Translations under genes and position numbers: made by a program
The notes under the pieces: generated by a model
Told to the model about the DNA's origin: nothing
What the model saw: only the letters and a program-made list of their open reading frames with translations
Database searches by the model: none
In this document: one piece after another, positions 10,242 through 20,714 of the stretch
Layout: each line of letters starts with the position of its first letter
How positions within the stretch are numbered: the stretch's first letter is position 1
Source of the DNA: Vesta saturnalis
Lineage: Eukaryota > Arthropoda > Insecta > Coleoptera > Lampyridae
Direction: 5' to 3'
Length of the DNA: 64,000 nucleotides
NCBI GenBank assembly: GCA_036346205.1
Contig: JARFJB010002423.1
Location: 124,001 to 188,000 of the forward strand

Positions 10242-11640
10242 TTCGTTTATGTAAGTCGTGTAATCATTATAAAGTTCATCAACTTCCGCGTCCGCATCGT
10301 TTTCATCTAAGCTAATTTTGGATTCTGTAGAAACATTACTATCAATGGCTTCATTGTACCATACATGACAAAGGAAAATGTCATCTGGATCTTCTTTATC
10401 GACAATAAAATGCTTGTTCCTTTGGTATGCAATGTTCATGAAAAAAATATTTACAAGTATCACATTGAATTCCATTATTTCCTTATAGGATAGTATTCTT
10501 ACATACAAAACATTTTTTATTTTCTTAACGCTTCTTCTTTACTTGAGATTTCTTTTTAACAACTGCTTCTTTTGCAGCATTTACTTTTTCTTCTTTATCG
10601 CTTTCGTTTTCTCTACTGTTTTTCCTTTTCTTCTTTGTCTTTTAATTGGAACTTTTTTTCAAATATTTCTTGACTTTTTTTAATGTTATTGCGAATGAAA
10701 TTCGTTCCATATTTCTCTTTCCTTTTCTCTTGGGACTTTCTGGGGTGGTCAAGTGTTGCCCGAATAACGATGAATCAATTATACGAAGCTTTTTGCTTGA
10801 TTATAAACCTTTTGTCGAAATATATTCAGTCGAATTTGCCGAAAAACCTTCAGTCGTTTTTGTTCCAATATATTCGGTTTGATTTTTCGAAATCTCTTCA
10901 GTGGTTTTTGTTGAAATATCTTCAGTCTGATTTATAGAAATATCTAGTTGTTTTTGTTGAAATATCTTCAGTCTGATTTGTAGAAATATCTATAGTTGTT
11001 TTTGTTGAAATATACTCAGTCTTATTTGTTGAAATAGCGTCAGTCGTATTTATAATTTCTATTGGTGCGTGAACCAGAACATCAACTGAGATAATGAATT
11101 TCATCTTGATCTTGATTTTCATTAATAATTTCGTCTTGGCTAGTGTTTTTAGGTTGTTTATTAAAATGTTTCCAAAGTTTAAAGAGTGAAAGAAAATCGA
11201 CACTGGAACGGTATGGAATCTGCTCATTTAATATTATGAATTGGGCAATTTTTTGCTCACTTACAATTTTGGCAAACGTTTCATAATTCATTACTGGATT
11301 CACCAATAAAAGGTCTTCCTCAGCGTTGTTTTGTACCGTATTTGCCCCCAAACAATTTCAATGGTCAATTACGTTTGGGTTAAATGGGCATAGGACACAA
11401 GCTCTAAATTCATTAACTAGTGTTTCCGGTTTAATACTTGATTTAAGAGATTTTTCCAGAACAGGTGTCTCCTGGACGTTCTTCATCCCACCGTCTAACT
11501 ATTCGGTGCCACGCCTCTTTCAGTGGCCGAAAAACTGCTACATCACATGGCTGTAATATTCTTCTGGCATTGGGGTAGAGTGGAAATATTTCTATTTGTA
11601 ATTCATTGCATAACGTGCTTAGAATGTAATACTAACATGA
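10242..11640 (-). pseudogene. pogo/Tigger-like transposase (DDE superfamily), C-terminal half, broken
   Basis: Read right to left, 11640-11340 gives FPLYPNARRILQPCDVAVFR then PLKEAWHRIVRRW. This corresponds to the end of the DDE_1 domain in pogo/Tigger/jerky-type transposases (usual form PNATHILQPLDVAVFxPLK), just after the last catalytic acid. A VNEFRACVLCPFNP motif of the same family follows after a frameshift near 11440. The next part, 11351-10922, is a hydrophilic linker that runs into a Thr/Ser-rich heptapeptide repeat and then breaks. Farther left come a Lys-rich stretch (about 10640-10530) and an Asp/Glu-rich segment ending at 10233. Whether those last parts belong to the same protein is uncertain. 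The N-terminal DNA-binding domain and most of the DDE domain are not recognisable upstream. Confidence 0.7.
10814..11052 (-). repeat. 21-bp tandem repeat coding a heptapeptide
   Basis: About eleven diverged units of roughly 21 bp (for example TCAGTCTGATTTGTAGAAAT plus one base). On the minus strand they encode seven-residue units such as DISTNQT and DISTKTT. The repeat stays in frame from 11052 to about 10922 and then meets frame breaks. Confidence 0.8.
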
Positions 11641-12794
11641 AATGTATAAGAAAACAAAGTAAAATCTAAATTTAACCTGAGTTTTATTAATATTATCAAA
11701 AAATGATTGAACTTATTTGTAATAACTGCTTGCGGTGCTATATAAGGTTGATATAAGGTTCAATTAATTTTGTAAATATTATATTGAGAGCGTTATATCT
11801 TGGTATTCCAGTGTAGTAACGAATCTATAACATACACATTTTAACATATCATAGCCAAAAGAATGTAATTCTTTAATTTGACGAGTTTTATAACTAACCT
11901 AAAAATCGCACGAACTTTTCAATATTATGTAGGATAATCGTTCACTTCATTGACGTATTTCTGGTGAATTGTATCAATACAATCCTCATCTACAAGTATT
12001 AGCATAGAAACATTTTCACCGCGTTGGATTTTCGATAAAATAGTCAGAAAAGATCACATCCCATAAGAACGTGTGCTAAAGTTGTGCAACATCAGGCAAG
12101 GTCACACGGCGTGACGTCACTTGAAAATGCCTAATAGGCAAAAGTTATGTTAGGAATGTTTTTGATTTTTTGCGTTTATTTATCTAGTATTTTACTTATC
12201 TTTAATAATAAAATCTTCTATTATTTCGAGATTTTTTGAGATATTCACGAAACGTAGTTTAGTTCCCTCTATAAAGTACCCTTACCCTTATTAGTAAATG
12301 GATTTTAACCAAATTTTGATAAAACGAGATATTCTAAGTTATTTTAAACATCGAAATTCATTAAAACCGGTTACGTATTTTTAAGTTATCGTGGTTACAC
12401 ACACAAACGCACGCAAGACAGACTGTAAGTCGAAAATGGTCTACATGGTTTTCAAAATGCTGAAAACGTAAATCCGTTCAAATTGGAGATCGATTTTTTC
12501 ATGAAAGCAGTACTAACAAAAAAAGGCAGTGGACAATTAAAATGTTATGGAAATAGTTGAAACTTTGGTGAGATTGACGTTGAGCGTATCGTCAAAACAT
12601 GTAAGATATAACTAATGTACATAGAAGCAAAAGTTGAAATAATCAATAGCTGTAGAATATACCTTTTTATTAAAAAAAGTATCATATCTGGGGCTGGGCA
12701 TACTAGAAAAACCAGTAGGTTGATGTTGTGGCAAACTAACGAATGAGCGTTCTTTTGGCTCCTAAACAATTTTTCAAAACGAAATGACACATCT
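11641..12794. other. AT-rich stretch upstream of the pogo-like remnant
   Basis: The missing N-terminal half of the transposase should lie here on the minus strand, but I see no recognisable motif. Around 11940-12060 the minus strand can be read as a short hydrophilic peptide that I could not assign. Confidence 0.35.
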
Positions 12795-13205
12795 AGTGTG
12801 TACTAAAAAACAATTGAAATTCCCGAAATTTGTCGAAAAACCTCACTGAAATCTGAAAGAATTAAATGGTGTGTACTAAAGCATAATTGCACACAGTTCA
12901 AATGTTACAAGTACGGTATACCACACTTTAAGATCCGTTCAAATTTTGAAGGGGCTAAACGTTCTTCTAGCCCCTCTGCGATTTTTCAAAATATCTCCGA
13001 AACCAAAAACGCACAAATGGTGTGTACTAAAGTACAATTGAAATACTACAAAACGGTATACCGCATTTTAGAAACAGTTCAAATTTTGGAACGGCTAAGC
13101 GTTCCTTTAGAACCTCCACAATTTTTCAATATATCTCCAAAACCAAAAAGGCACACATGTTGTGTACCTTAGTAAAATTGTGCACAATTGAGGCACAACT
13201 AACAC
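12795..13205. repeat. tandem array of a 140-150 bp unit (right copy, inverted)
   Basis: Units begin with GTGTGTACTAAAG-like sequence at about 12799 (partial), 12871, 13021 and 13161. Each contains GTTCAAATTTTGAAGGGGCT and a TTTTTCAAAATATCTCCGAA block. These are reverse complements of the blocks in the array at 9095-9495. Confidence 0.85.
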
Positions 13206-13384
13206 AACAAAACATTTTTCATTTCTAAGTGAACGGACCCATCTTCTGTCATTATTCAAAAAATAATATTACGTGGGTCGTTCTTTTCGCAAATTCCTCG
13301 ACCAAATCAGACATATCTAGATTTTTTTTTCTGAAATATAACTTTCTATACTTATAGCTTATAAGGGGGTGAAGTCACTTCTGG

Positions 13385-14800
13385 ATTAATATTATCGCAG
13401 TTTTCAATTGCAGGGCATTAATATCCATTAGTTGTGTTGTATTTGAAACTTTAGTTTGCAGGTCCATGCTATATTTCATTTTTATATCATTAGACTTCTG
13501 AATGTATAAATATCATTTAAAAAGCCTAATGCATCATTGTGATTTTTTAGCTGTTCAAAGCAGTCCTCAATTTTCTTTAAGGATATATCCAAAATTGTGT
13601 AATAAACATTTATTTTGAATCTCAGGGCATTGTATGGCTTCATCCTCACTTTCGTAAGAAAACATTGCCTTTTTTGCGGGATCTAACCGCTTCTTTCCAC
13701 AGATGAAAATGTGGCCTCGCAATCAATGTCTTCTGCAACCATTTTAGCTTCACGTACCATTTTTAAAATTTTAATCTAATCTACAAATATCCAAGTATTT
13801 TTTAATTTCTTCCAACATATTTATAATATTTGGCAACACTGCATCAGATTTTTGCATCAACTTACTCACAATGTTAATTTTTGAAAAGAATATTATAGCA
13901 AATTATGACAGAGCAAACAAATTTGAAAGATTTTATTTTCGACATTCAGAAATTAGCTGAATTTTTCATATTGTATCTCGGAGCGTTTACTGCGTTGATC
14001 CTACTTTCCTATCAAGTTTCTAACAAGACGTTTTACAGTTAATGTGGGAAGTTCCTCCTTTAAAACTTTCTAGCGGTACGTTCAAGCCGAAACAAATACA
14101 TGCAATTCCTGAACCATGCCAAACGTGTTATTTGAAGAGAAGCTTTTGTACCACTAGGTATAGACTATGAGTTGCGTAAGTCACAAAGAACGATATTGGG
14201 TTTAGATCTAAGCATTTTTTCTGGAGGACACTATGTCTCCCCTTCATATTCGCACCGTTGTCACAGTCAAAGAAATTTATATTGTTTTCCAGAAGATTGA
14301 GCAAAATTTTGTGAGTCCTTTTTCCGTTGTAGTGCCGGTTACTGGAAAGAAGTCTTACAAAATGTGCTCTAATTTAAACTGATTTTGTATTTTACTCAAA
14401 CTAACTATGCGTACAATTATCTTGTTCTTTATGCTATATCTGGAGTACAGTCCAAAATGATAGAATAATATTTACATGCTCCTAGTGTACCTAAAATAGA
14501 TTTTTGCATTTTTCACCCAATGAGGTAATTATTTCGTTTTGAATCTTTTATCACCCAAACAGTGTGGCATACTGTTATCCTTATTCTCGATACGACGAAT
14601 ATGTTCAGCCATAACATTATGAAATTGGAAAATTGCTTCAACTAGTTTTAAAACATTTCCATTAGTTAGTTGAAACAATTTATTATTAGTGCCTCTTGTT
14701 GCCATGTTCTGCCGAGCTAATACTGAATCGAGTCAATAATTCTTTCAATAACTGATCTCCATCTCTGCTTTTCTAGGCTTATTAAGTTTTCATTTAATGC
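13385..14800 (-). pseudogene. hAT-type transposase of the DUF4371/ZMYM class, heavily decayed
   Basis: Read from right to left across several frames, the protein shows in order: WRSVIERIID (about 14790); LTNGNVLKLVEAIFQF (about 14650), the family's NGNFL region; KYYSIILDCTPDI (about 14470), the classic DUF4371 motif with its aspartate; CDNGANMKGRHS (about 14260); FFVTYATHSLYLVV (about 14190), equivalent to the family's PCNSHSLNLVV; and SFKFVCSVI followed by INIVSKLMQKSD (13930-13860). The collinear order makes the assignment firm although no frame stays open for more than about 60 codons. It is a dead copy. No terminal repeats or target duplication were found. Confidence 0.75.
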
Positions 14801-14840
14801 ATCGGTAGTTTTTCTGGTTTTATTGCGTTATTACATTATT

Positions 14841-16501
14841 ACAGTTTCGTTGGTTTATTGGACAATTTAATTGCTAAAAATACTATACTGGGTGTTCAGA
14901 TTTTTCGGTTGTATTATTAATACATTCACACTATAATATCTTGCTTATCTCAAAAGGAACACCCTGTATATTTTAGACCTCTCATGTGACCAATTCAATG
15001 ATCTTCCAAAAGTACTAAGGTATCCTATACCTAAACCTTTACGTTTCAAAGTTATTGGGGTCAGTTTGAAATTTACATTTTTTATGGAATTTACAGGACG
15101 TAAGTGTTTGTACAAATAATGTTTGTCACTCATTTTTGAATCGAGTAATTAGCGAAGATATTTCTTCTTTGTGTGTATGTTTCTACATATTTTTAATTAA
15201 AATATTACTTATGAAAATACGTAATTGTAATGACTGCTGTGTGTATGAGTATCAAATAATTATTTTAAGTTAAAATGATTTACTGAAGCAGGATAAAAAT
15301 GATATGATATTAATTATTCTTGAATGTTATGGAAACTGTTTATTGGTTTCAAGAGTCTACGCAGAAAGGTACCCCAAACGTATTCGTGCAAATAAAAAGT
15401 ATTTCAGAGCTTGTTACAAACGTTTCGTGGGACAGAACTGTCGCTACCCAAAACAGGAAAAACAAAAGTGGTTACCAATAACGAAAGGAACGAGTTTTTA
15501 GTATTAGGATCCGTGGCTGATAATCGAAATACTAGTACTAGAATAATAGCGAGAAACAGGCCTTAGTCAATAAAGTGTCTCCAGAATTTAAAGGAAACAC
15601 AAATCCCACCATATCATATTCAACTTCATCAAAATTTATATGGAACAGATTTTGAAAGGCGAATTGCTTGTTGTTTAACAATCCTCGAAAACATCGGTGA
15701 AGGAGACAATTTTGATTAATACGTATTGTTTACCGATGAGGCAATGTTTCATAATAATGGCCATGTTAATCGTCATAACTACCATTATTAGAATACCAAA
15801 ATAGGCATTTATTGCATACGATCAGCAGAATCGATGGAGTATTAATGTATGGTGGGGCAATTGACGATGAAGTTATGGTCCATATTTCTTCGTCGGCACT
15901 TTAAATGGTCGCAAATTCTTAAACAGACAAAATATGGTTACAATTAGATGTTGTCCCTGCACATTCTTCACGACGTGTAAGGTAATATTTAGACCGAAAA
16001 TTCCATTACAAATGGATCATAAGAGGTGGCCAAAGTAACTGGCCTCCTAGATTTACAGACCTCACTGCGATGGGGATATATTAAAAATCTAGTGTAGGCT
16101 ACTCCTCCCACTACTGCAGAAGACATGATAGACCGAATTAAAATGCATTTGGAACCGTCACTCCTGTTATGTTGAAAATGTAAGATGTTCGCTTGAAAAG
16201 AGAATCACACTCTGCATTGAGCATTTGTTGTAGTAGTTATGTTAAATTGTTAAGAATGATAATATTAATATATTCGCGATATTGTTAAATAACTTTGAAA
16301 CGTGAAGGTTTAGGTATAGGATACTTTAGTACTTTTGGAAAATCATTGAATTGGTCACATGAGAGATCCAAAATATATAGGGTATTCCATTTGAGATAAG
16401 GAAGATATTGTAGATTGAATGTATTAATAATACAACCGAAAAATCTGAACACCCAGTATCGTATTTTTCGCAATTAAATTCAAATAAATCAACGAAACAG
16501 T
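14841..16501 (+). mobile_element. mariner-like element with ~230-bp inverted repeats
   Basis: ACAGTTTCGTTGGTTTATT at 14841 onward pairs with the reverse sequence ending at 16501. Pairing continues inwards through CTGGGTGTTCAGATTTTTCG (about 14889) and AAACCTTTACGTTTCAAAG (about 15040), matched in reverse at 16280-16456. An internal GGAACACCCTGTATATTTTA resembles the ends of the other mariner-like elements here. The transposase inside is decayed. Confidence 0.8.
15299..16235 (+). pseudogene. mariner-like transposase, decayed
   Basis: The N-terminal helix-turn-helix (DUF4817-like) is open at 15304-15501: LECYGNCLLVSRVYAERYPK, then the arginine-rich RANKKYFRACYKRF. Farther on, frames carry a GLSQSSVSRI-like second helix-turn-helix (about 15555), LFTDEAMFHNNGHVNRHNYH (about 15730) with the first catalytic aspartate, and RWSINVWWG (about 15830). 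The second and third catalytic positions are only faintly recognisable (SRRV near 15970). At least five frame changes are needed. Confidence 0.7.
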
Positions 16502-16679
16502 CTATTTTCGAGATCCGGAAAGACTTTTGACAAAATTAGTTTCGTTTGGTAACAATTAGTTTTTTCCAAAACCTTGCAATTTAAGAAAATCAAAATAATT
16601 CAAAAGCTCTGTATTCAGGTATAGGGAACCCTAACGAAAGTCTAGCTTATTTTTCATATTTAATTCAAAAATGTGATAA

Positions 16680-16872
16680 AATATAGGGCATTCCATTAAA
16701 AAACATAACTTTGATATGCCACTCCTTTTGAAGCACCCTGTATATTTGAATTTATTTTAAAATGTATCCTTAATGGACCTACATAATGTCCCTACAACAA
16801 AAGTAAAAAATATATCCAGTTTCTCATACAACTGTGGCGCCTGTCGTGATTCACCCTGTATACTTCCATGTT
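16680..16872. repeat. isolated mariner-type terminal fragments
   Basis: GGGCATTCCATTAAAAAAC near 16685 and GAAGCACCCTGTATATTTGA near 16731 face each other. A second end, GTGATTCACCCTGTATACTT, lies near 16848. They look like ends of small non-autonomous elements with no coding content. Confidence 0.55.
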
Positions 16873-16879
16873 TCCAGGG

Positions 16880-17860
16880 TGTCCACTTTAACCATTGTAA
16901 TCTTCCTCTTCTTACTTTCTAAACGGTTTTCACATTCTCCATCAAACCATGGCTGTAGCCTTCTCTTTCCACGATAACCTATTATGTCTTCCGCAGTTTT
17001 ACCACCGCTTCCTTAATTACCCGCCATTCTTCTTCTACGTTCATTTCTTCTCGCCATCTTTAGTCTTTTTTCTATTTCATTACTGTACACCCTTTTACTT
17101 TCTTGATTTTCTAGCTTTGGTTATCCCATTTCCTATTTTTTCCTTCTTGCTTATTTTAATCTTTTTAATTTACGTTTTGTTATGATCAGATGATGATCCG
17201 TGTCTACATCAGTCCTCTGTATGATATCATGTCATTGATTTCTTTTGTGTTACTTTTCTTTACTAAGACGTGAACAATTTGACTCTTCCGTTGTTGCGGG
17301 ATACAGCCACGTAATTTTGAGATTCTTTTTATGTTTAAACTTTATACTGAATATAAACATATTTGTTGCTACTGCGAAGTTGCGAATTAAGTCTCCGTTC
17401 TCGTTAGTTTTTTCATGTAATGTGTGAATGTCCGCTACTTCTCTATAACACGCTTCTGTCCTCACTTGTGCGTTAAGGTCGCAGTATAACTACCATATCC
17501 CTCTTCGGTATCTTTTATAGATTCCTTCAAGTGTATAGTAGAATCTTTGTTTTCTTCTTGTTGTGTCTGTTCCTTTGGGGCGTATACATTTATCATTGGC
17601 AGGTTACGTGGGTTTGGTTTAATTCTGATATATCAGATTCTACTATTTATTGCTTCAAATCGTAGGACTTTCTTTTTAATTTGTTCTGTACTAAAAATGC
17701 CGTTCCTCCTTATCCTTGTCTTTCCTGTCATGCATACCATATATCATATTCTCCTTTGTTAATTTTTCCTTGTCCACTCCATAGTATCTCCTGTAAACCA
17801 GCTATCTCCACATTGTATCGCTTCAGTTCATTCGCCACTTCGTACATTTTCCCAGGCTTC
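16880..17860 (-). pseudogene. RTE-type LINE ORF2, endonuclease region, decayed and 3'-truncated
   Basis: Read right to left, the AP-endonuclease domain begins near 17860 with IGTWNINTLLKPGKMYEVAN, the usual start of RTE ORF2. It continues through an IPRRDM/GDLNA-like stretch (about 17490) and HEKTNENGDLIRNFAVATNM with TWLYPATTEES (17430-17270), then TDVDTDHHLII (about 17195), which supplies the SDHxL-type catalytic motif. Past it come the linker WRVIKEAVVKTAEDI and WFDGECENRLESKKR (17020-16900). The sequence stops there, and no reverse transcriptase follows. LINEs are normally truncated at the 5' end, so loss of the 3' part points to a later deletion. Several frameshifts are present. Confidence 0.8.
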
Positions 17861-18069
17861 AAAAGGGTATTAATATTCCATGTTCCGATTTGTAATATTA
17901 GATTTTTATTTTTGTCTCCTTTTTTTCTGATATTTTTGACTTATCTCCTTTTCCTTTGCTTTGGTCATACATATGGGTATATTGCCGGCCTCCTCCACTA
18001 TTGGCTTTTTGTTCTATGTTTTCATTCAATGAATCAGTTATACCTTTAGCTTCTTCTTTCCTTTCATGA

Positions 18070-18415
18070 CTTGTAATTCATCCTGCATTTTTACTATTAC
18101 TGTTCTCTCTCGTTGCGAGTATTTTAGTACTTTCTATAATTATTCTAGGTCCTATTTGCTCTTGCAACATCTTCTGCACGTTTCCATTAACATTATTCTC
18201 ATTTACCTGTAACTCTTTAATGATTATATTTCTCTTTATTTCTTCCTTTTCTTTTTGTTCTAATTTCGCTTCAACATAATTTAATCTTCTCATCAATTCC
18301 ATTTCATTTTTCATTCGTTTATTTTCCTTCTTTACTTTATTTACTTCTATCTGGAATTTATCTAATTTTTCCTCCACTCTTTGTCCTCTCTCTATTGCTT
18401 TATCAAATTTAATTC
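18070..18415 (-). pseudogene. LINE ORF1-like coiled-coil protein
   Basis: An open frame of about 100 codons, almost pure coiled coil (VEEKLDKFQIEVNKVKKENK and following heptads), ends with IKRNIIIKELQVNENN, similar to the KRNNIIIxG motif after the coiled coil in many LINE ORF1 proteins. It lies just upstream, on the same strand, of the RTE-type ORF2 at 16880-17860, as expected for ORF1. No RNA-recognition or zinc-knuckle motif is visible. Confidence 0.6.
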
Positions 18416-18739
18416 AAAACTATGATCCTAAAGCTAACTCTATATTTTATTTTAAATGTCTTATCAGTATTCAAAACTTATCACACCAAATGTGTAAAAG
18501 GTCAAGATCCGGTCAACCCGTCGAGATCTGGCCTTTATCAGTATTATGTTTCTTAAATTATTTGTTTTTATCCAATTGTATGCTTCTATAACAACTTTAT
18601 CTCTTACCCTCTTCGTTGATTACACTACTCTTAACTTTTTATGATTTGTTTCTTTTACTTTCCCTAATTATTACATATACTAGCAGAGCACAATTTTACC
18701 ATTACTTTCTACACATTTACCAGGACCGCACTTCCGGGC
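18416..18739. other. 5' side of the RTE-type fragment, non-coding
   Basis: AT-rich. It contains a short GC patch with an imperfect palindrome around 18505-18535 (AGATCCGG... AGATCTGG). No gene is recognised. Confidence 0.35.
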
Positions 18740-19320
18740 GATGATGCTAATTTGTTACTCTGAAATAAAATTAAATGCTAGTATTTTTCGTAAAATTATT
18801 GGGCTAAAACATCCTGGAAATCACGAAACCCTTATAACAAATCATGGCACAACGACGATCGATATACTATAATTTGAATTTGGAGCTATTTTTTAATAGT
18901 AAAATTGTATTTGATGGTTACATTCTTATTACATTTTTGGGCTAAGACGTTATCGTAATTACAGAAACATTATAACAAAGCTCAGTATCAGGATGAACAA
19001 TATATAATGGTTTGGTATACATTTGGTGCTAATCGTTCGACTCCAAAATGGTATTTCATTCATAAAAAATTTTTGACGTAAAACGTTACGTAAATCACGA
19101 ATTCCTTATACAATTATGGTATATCGATTATCCTGATGCCACGCTTAGTTATATTAGATTTTCGTGATTTAAATGTTATGAAAAATACGAACAACAAATT
19201 TCGTTTCAATCATCTTGATACCATGTTTTGGTATAAGGTGTTTGTGATTTCCATAATGGTTTAGCCCAAAAATTTTATGAAAAATACGAGTAACAAATTT
19301 TATTTTAGGGCAACAAATTA
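18740..19320. repeat. fold-back repeat built from inverted subrepeats
   Basis: A block reading AGTATTTTTCGTAAAATTAT then TGGGCTAAAAC (from about 18780) reappears reversed at about 19250-19300. Two inner blocks with GGGCTAAGACG and ATCAGGATGAAC (about 18940-19000) have partial inverted partners near 19120-19195. No coding content; probably a MITE-like element. Confidence 0.55.
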
Positions 19321-20155
19321 TAATATATCCCACTAACATGCTCCGTTATAGGGTTTTTGGTTTTCATAAAGTTTCAATCCAAAAGAGCAACATTTTTGAT
19401 AGTTGGTAGTAAATTCGTATCGTGATACATCGCTGAAAAGGTGATAAAAATACTATTCGATAATGTAAAAATCCAAGATGGCGTCCATATGAAAAACAAT
19501 AGTTAGTGTATGTATTTCAAAACCAAATGACTGTAGATAAATTTTGGTACTTTTTTTAAAATTGTCTTTCAAAGTGTCATAATAATGTACAAATCAAAAT
19601 GTTGTCAGACTTCAAATAAAAGAGCTACAGGGGGTAGTAGAAAATGCACAATTTTTGTTTTCTTCAATTATTTCAAAAACAAAAAAAGTTACTTCAAATC
19701 TGACTTTACCATGATGATAGCCATAAAATTCTCTAAAACTTTCTCCATTTAACCGACATTCTATCTTCAATATTAACGAATATAGCAATACATGCATGCT
19801 GAATCTCGGACACACTGTATGTTGTCTGTATAATGTAATTTTGGTAATTTCTTTGTTACATTGCTTGCTGTATTGGAAAAGAAAGTATTAAGATAGTTCC
19901 CACATTTATTTATTATAAGCTGTGTTTTCACGCCACTTAAATATGAAATTGAGCTGTTGTTCATTTGAGCTTGGAAAAAAACAAGCTTGTGGTTTGTTAA
20001 AAGAAAAATTAAAATAATGTTTGATGGGGCTTATTATGATAAGCCTGTGTATTTAATTATAAAATTGAAAAATTGAATCGATGTAAATTCAACTGAGTTT
20101 GTTAAAAGGAAAAGCTCGTGTGCAAAATTATAAGCAATATCTAGAAAGAAAGAGA
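19321..20155. other. AT-rich region with no recognised gene
   Basis: A CAAGATGGCGTCC motif at about 19472 also occurs at about 51635. CGGACACACTGTATG near 19805 resembles a decayed mariner end. No coding region is supported. Confidence 0.35.
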
Positions 20156-20540
20156 TTTGCCTAATAATTACTTCCACATCCAGCGGATGCGAAGTACTGT
20201 ATCGCTATAAAAATTTTATTTGCTCAAGCGCTTTAAAATGTTCGAAAACGACCAAAAACAATATTTTATCAAAAAAAATCTTGTCAGTGTATGTGTGTAC
20301 TCCATAATTTTCGAAGGCCTTAACATATCAACTTGAAATTTGGCACACATATAGATGTCAACTACCCAAAGCAACTGATTTGGGGTCTTGCAAATTTTAA
20401 GTTTTGTAGAATTTTTTCTTTTAACATGTGATTAGTAATATAATTGTGAGTACTTTTTCCTCCAATAATTTTCCTGTACAACAAACGGTTTACAAGATAT
20501 TTGCGAAAACCGTCACTTTAACCCTAGATTACTAAACTTG
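20156..20540 (-). repeat. partial copy of the interspersed repeat seen at 36468-37070
   Basis: ATTACTTCCACATCC near 20166, GTGTGTACTCCATAATTTTCG near 20288 and GCACACATATAGATGTCAAC near 20343 are reverse complements of 37060, 36920 and 36870, in the same order. The match covers about the last two thirds of the copy at 36468-37070. Confidence 0.8.
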
Positions 20541-20714
20541 TTTACGAGAAACACTTTCACTAAAGTTTCGCCTGACAGACGAACAAAAGAAATGAAGAAA
20601 ACACTAATTTTTATACTTGAAAAATCATGTATTTGTTATTTCTTACACCATTGAAGAGTAATAAGTCCGATTAAAGTTAACAACATTATTTAAATATTAC
20701 TAGAACAGTCTTTA

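Larger units (their letters stand above)
8535..13240 (-). mobile_element. candidate transposon bracketed by inverted satellite arrays
   Basis: GGGTCCGTTCAC at 8535-8546 reappears exactly reversed at 13229-13240, with AGAAATG/CATTTCT next to it on the inner side. Inside these, a tandem array at 9095-9495 is matched by an inverted array at 12795-13205. Between the arrays lies a pogo/Tigger-like transposase remnant read leftwards. The symmetry suggests a single element of about 4.7 kb whose subterminal regions are satellite repeats. About 550 bp at 8560-9095 has no counterpart on the right, so a later insertion on the left or deletion on the right must be assumed. The limits are an inference; no target duplication was identified. 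Confidence 0.45.

Noticed and set aside
11326..11556. Plus-strand frame of 76 codons
   Set aside because: It is the complement of the pogo-like transposase motifs on the minus strand, which explain the lack of stops.
9095..13205. CRISPR-like array
   Set aside because: The units are long, directly adjacent and diverged, with no unique spacers and no associated genes; this is satellite DNA in a eukaryotic transposon context.
16949..18049. Several plus-strand Phe/Leu-rich frames resembling membrane proteins
   Set aside because: They are antisense to the RTE-type ORF2 on the minus strand; the apparent hydrophobicity is the complement of Lys/Glu/Asn-rich coding.
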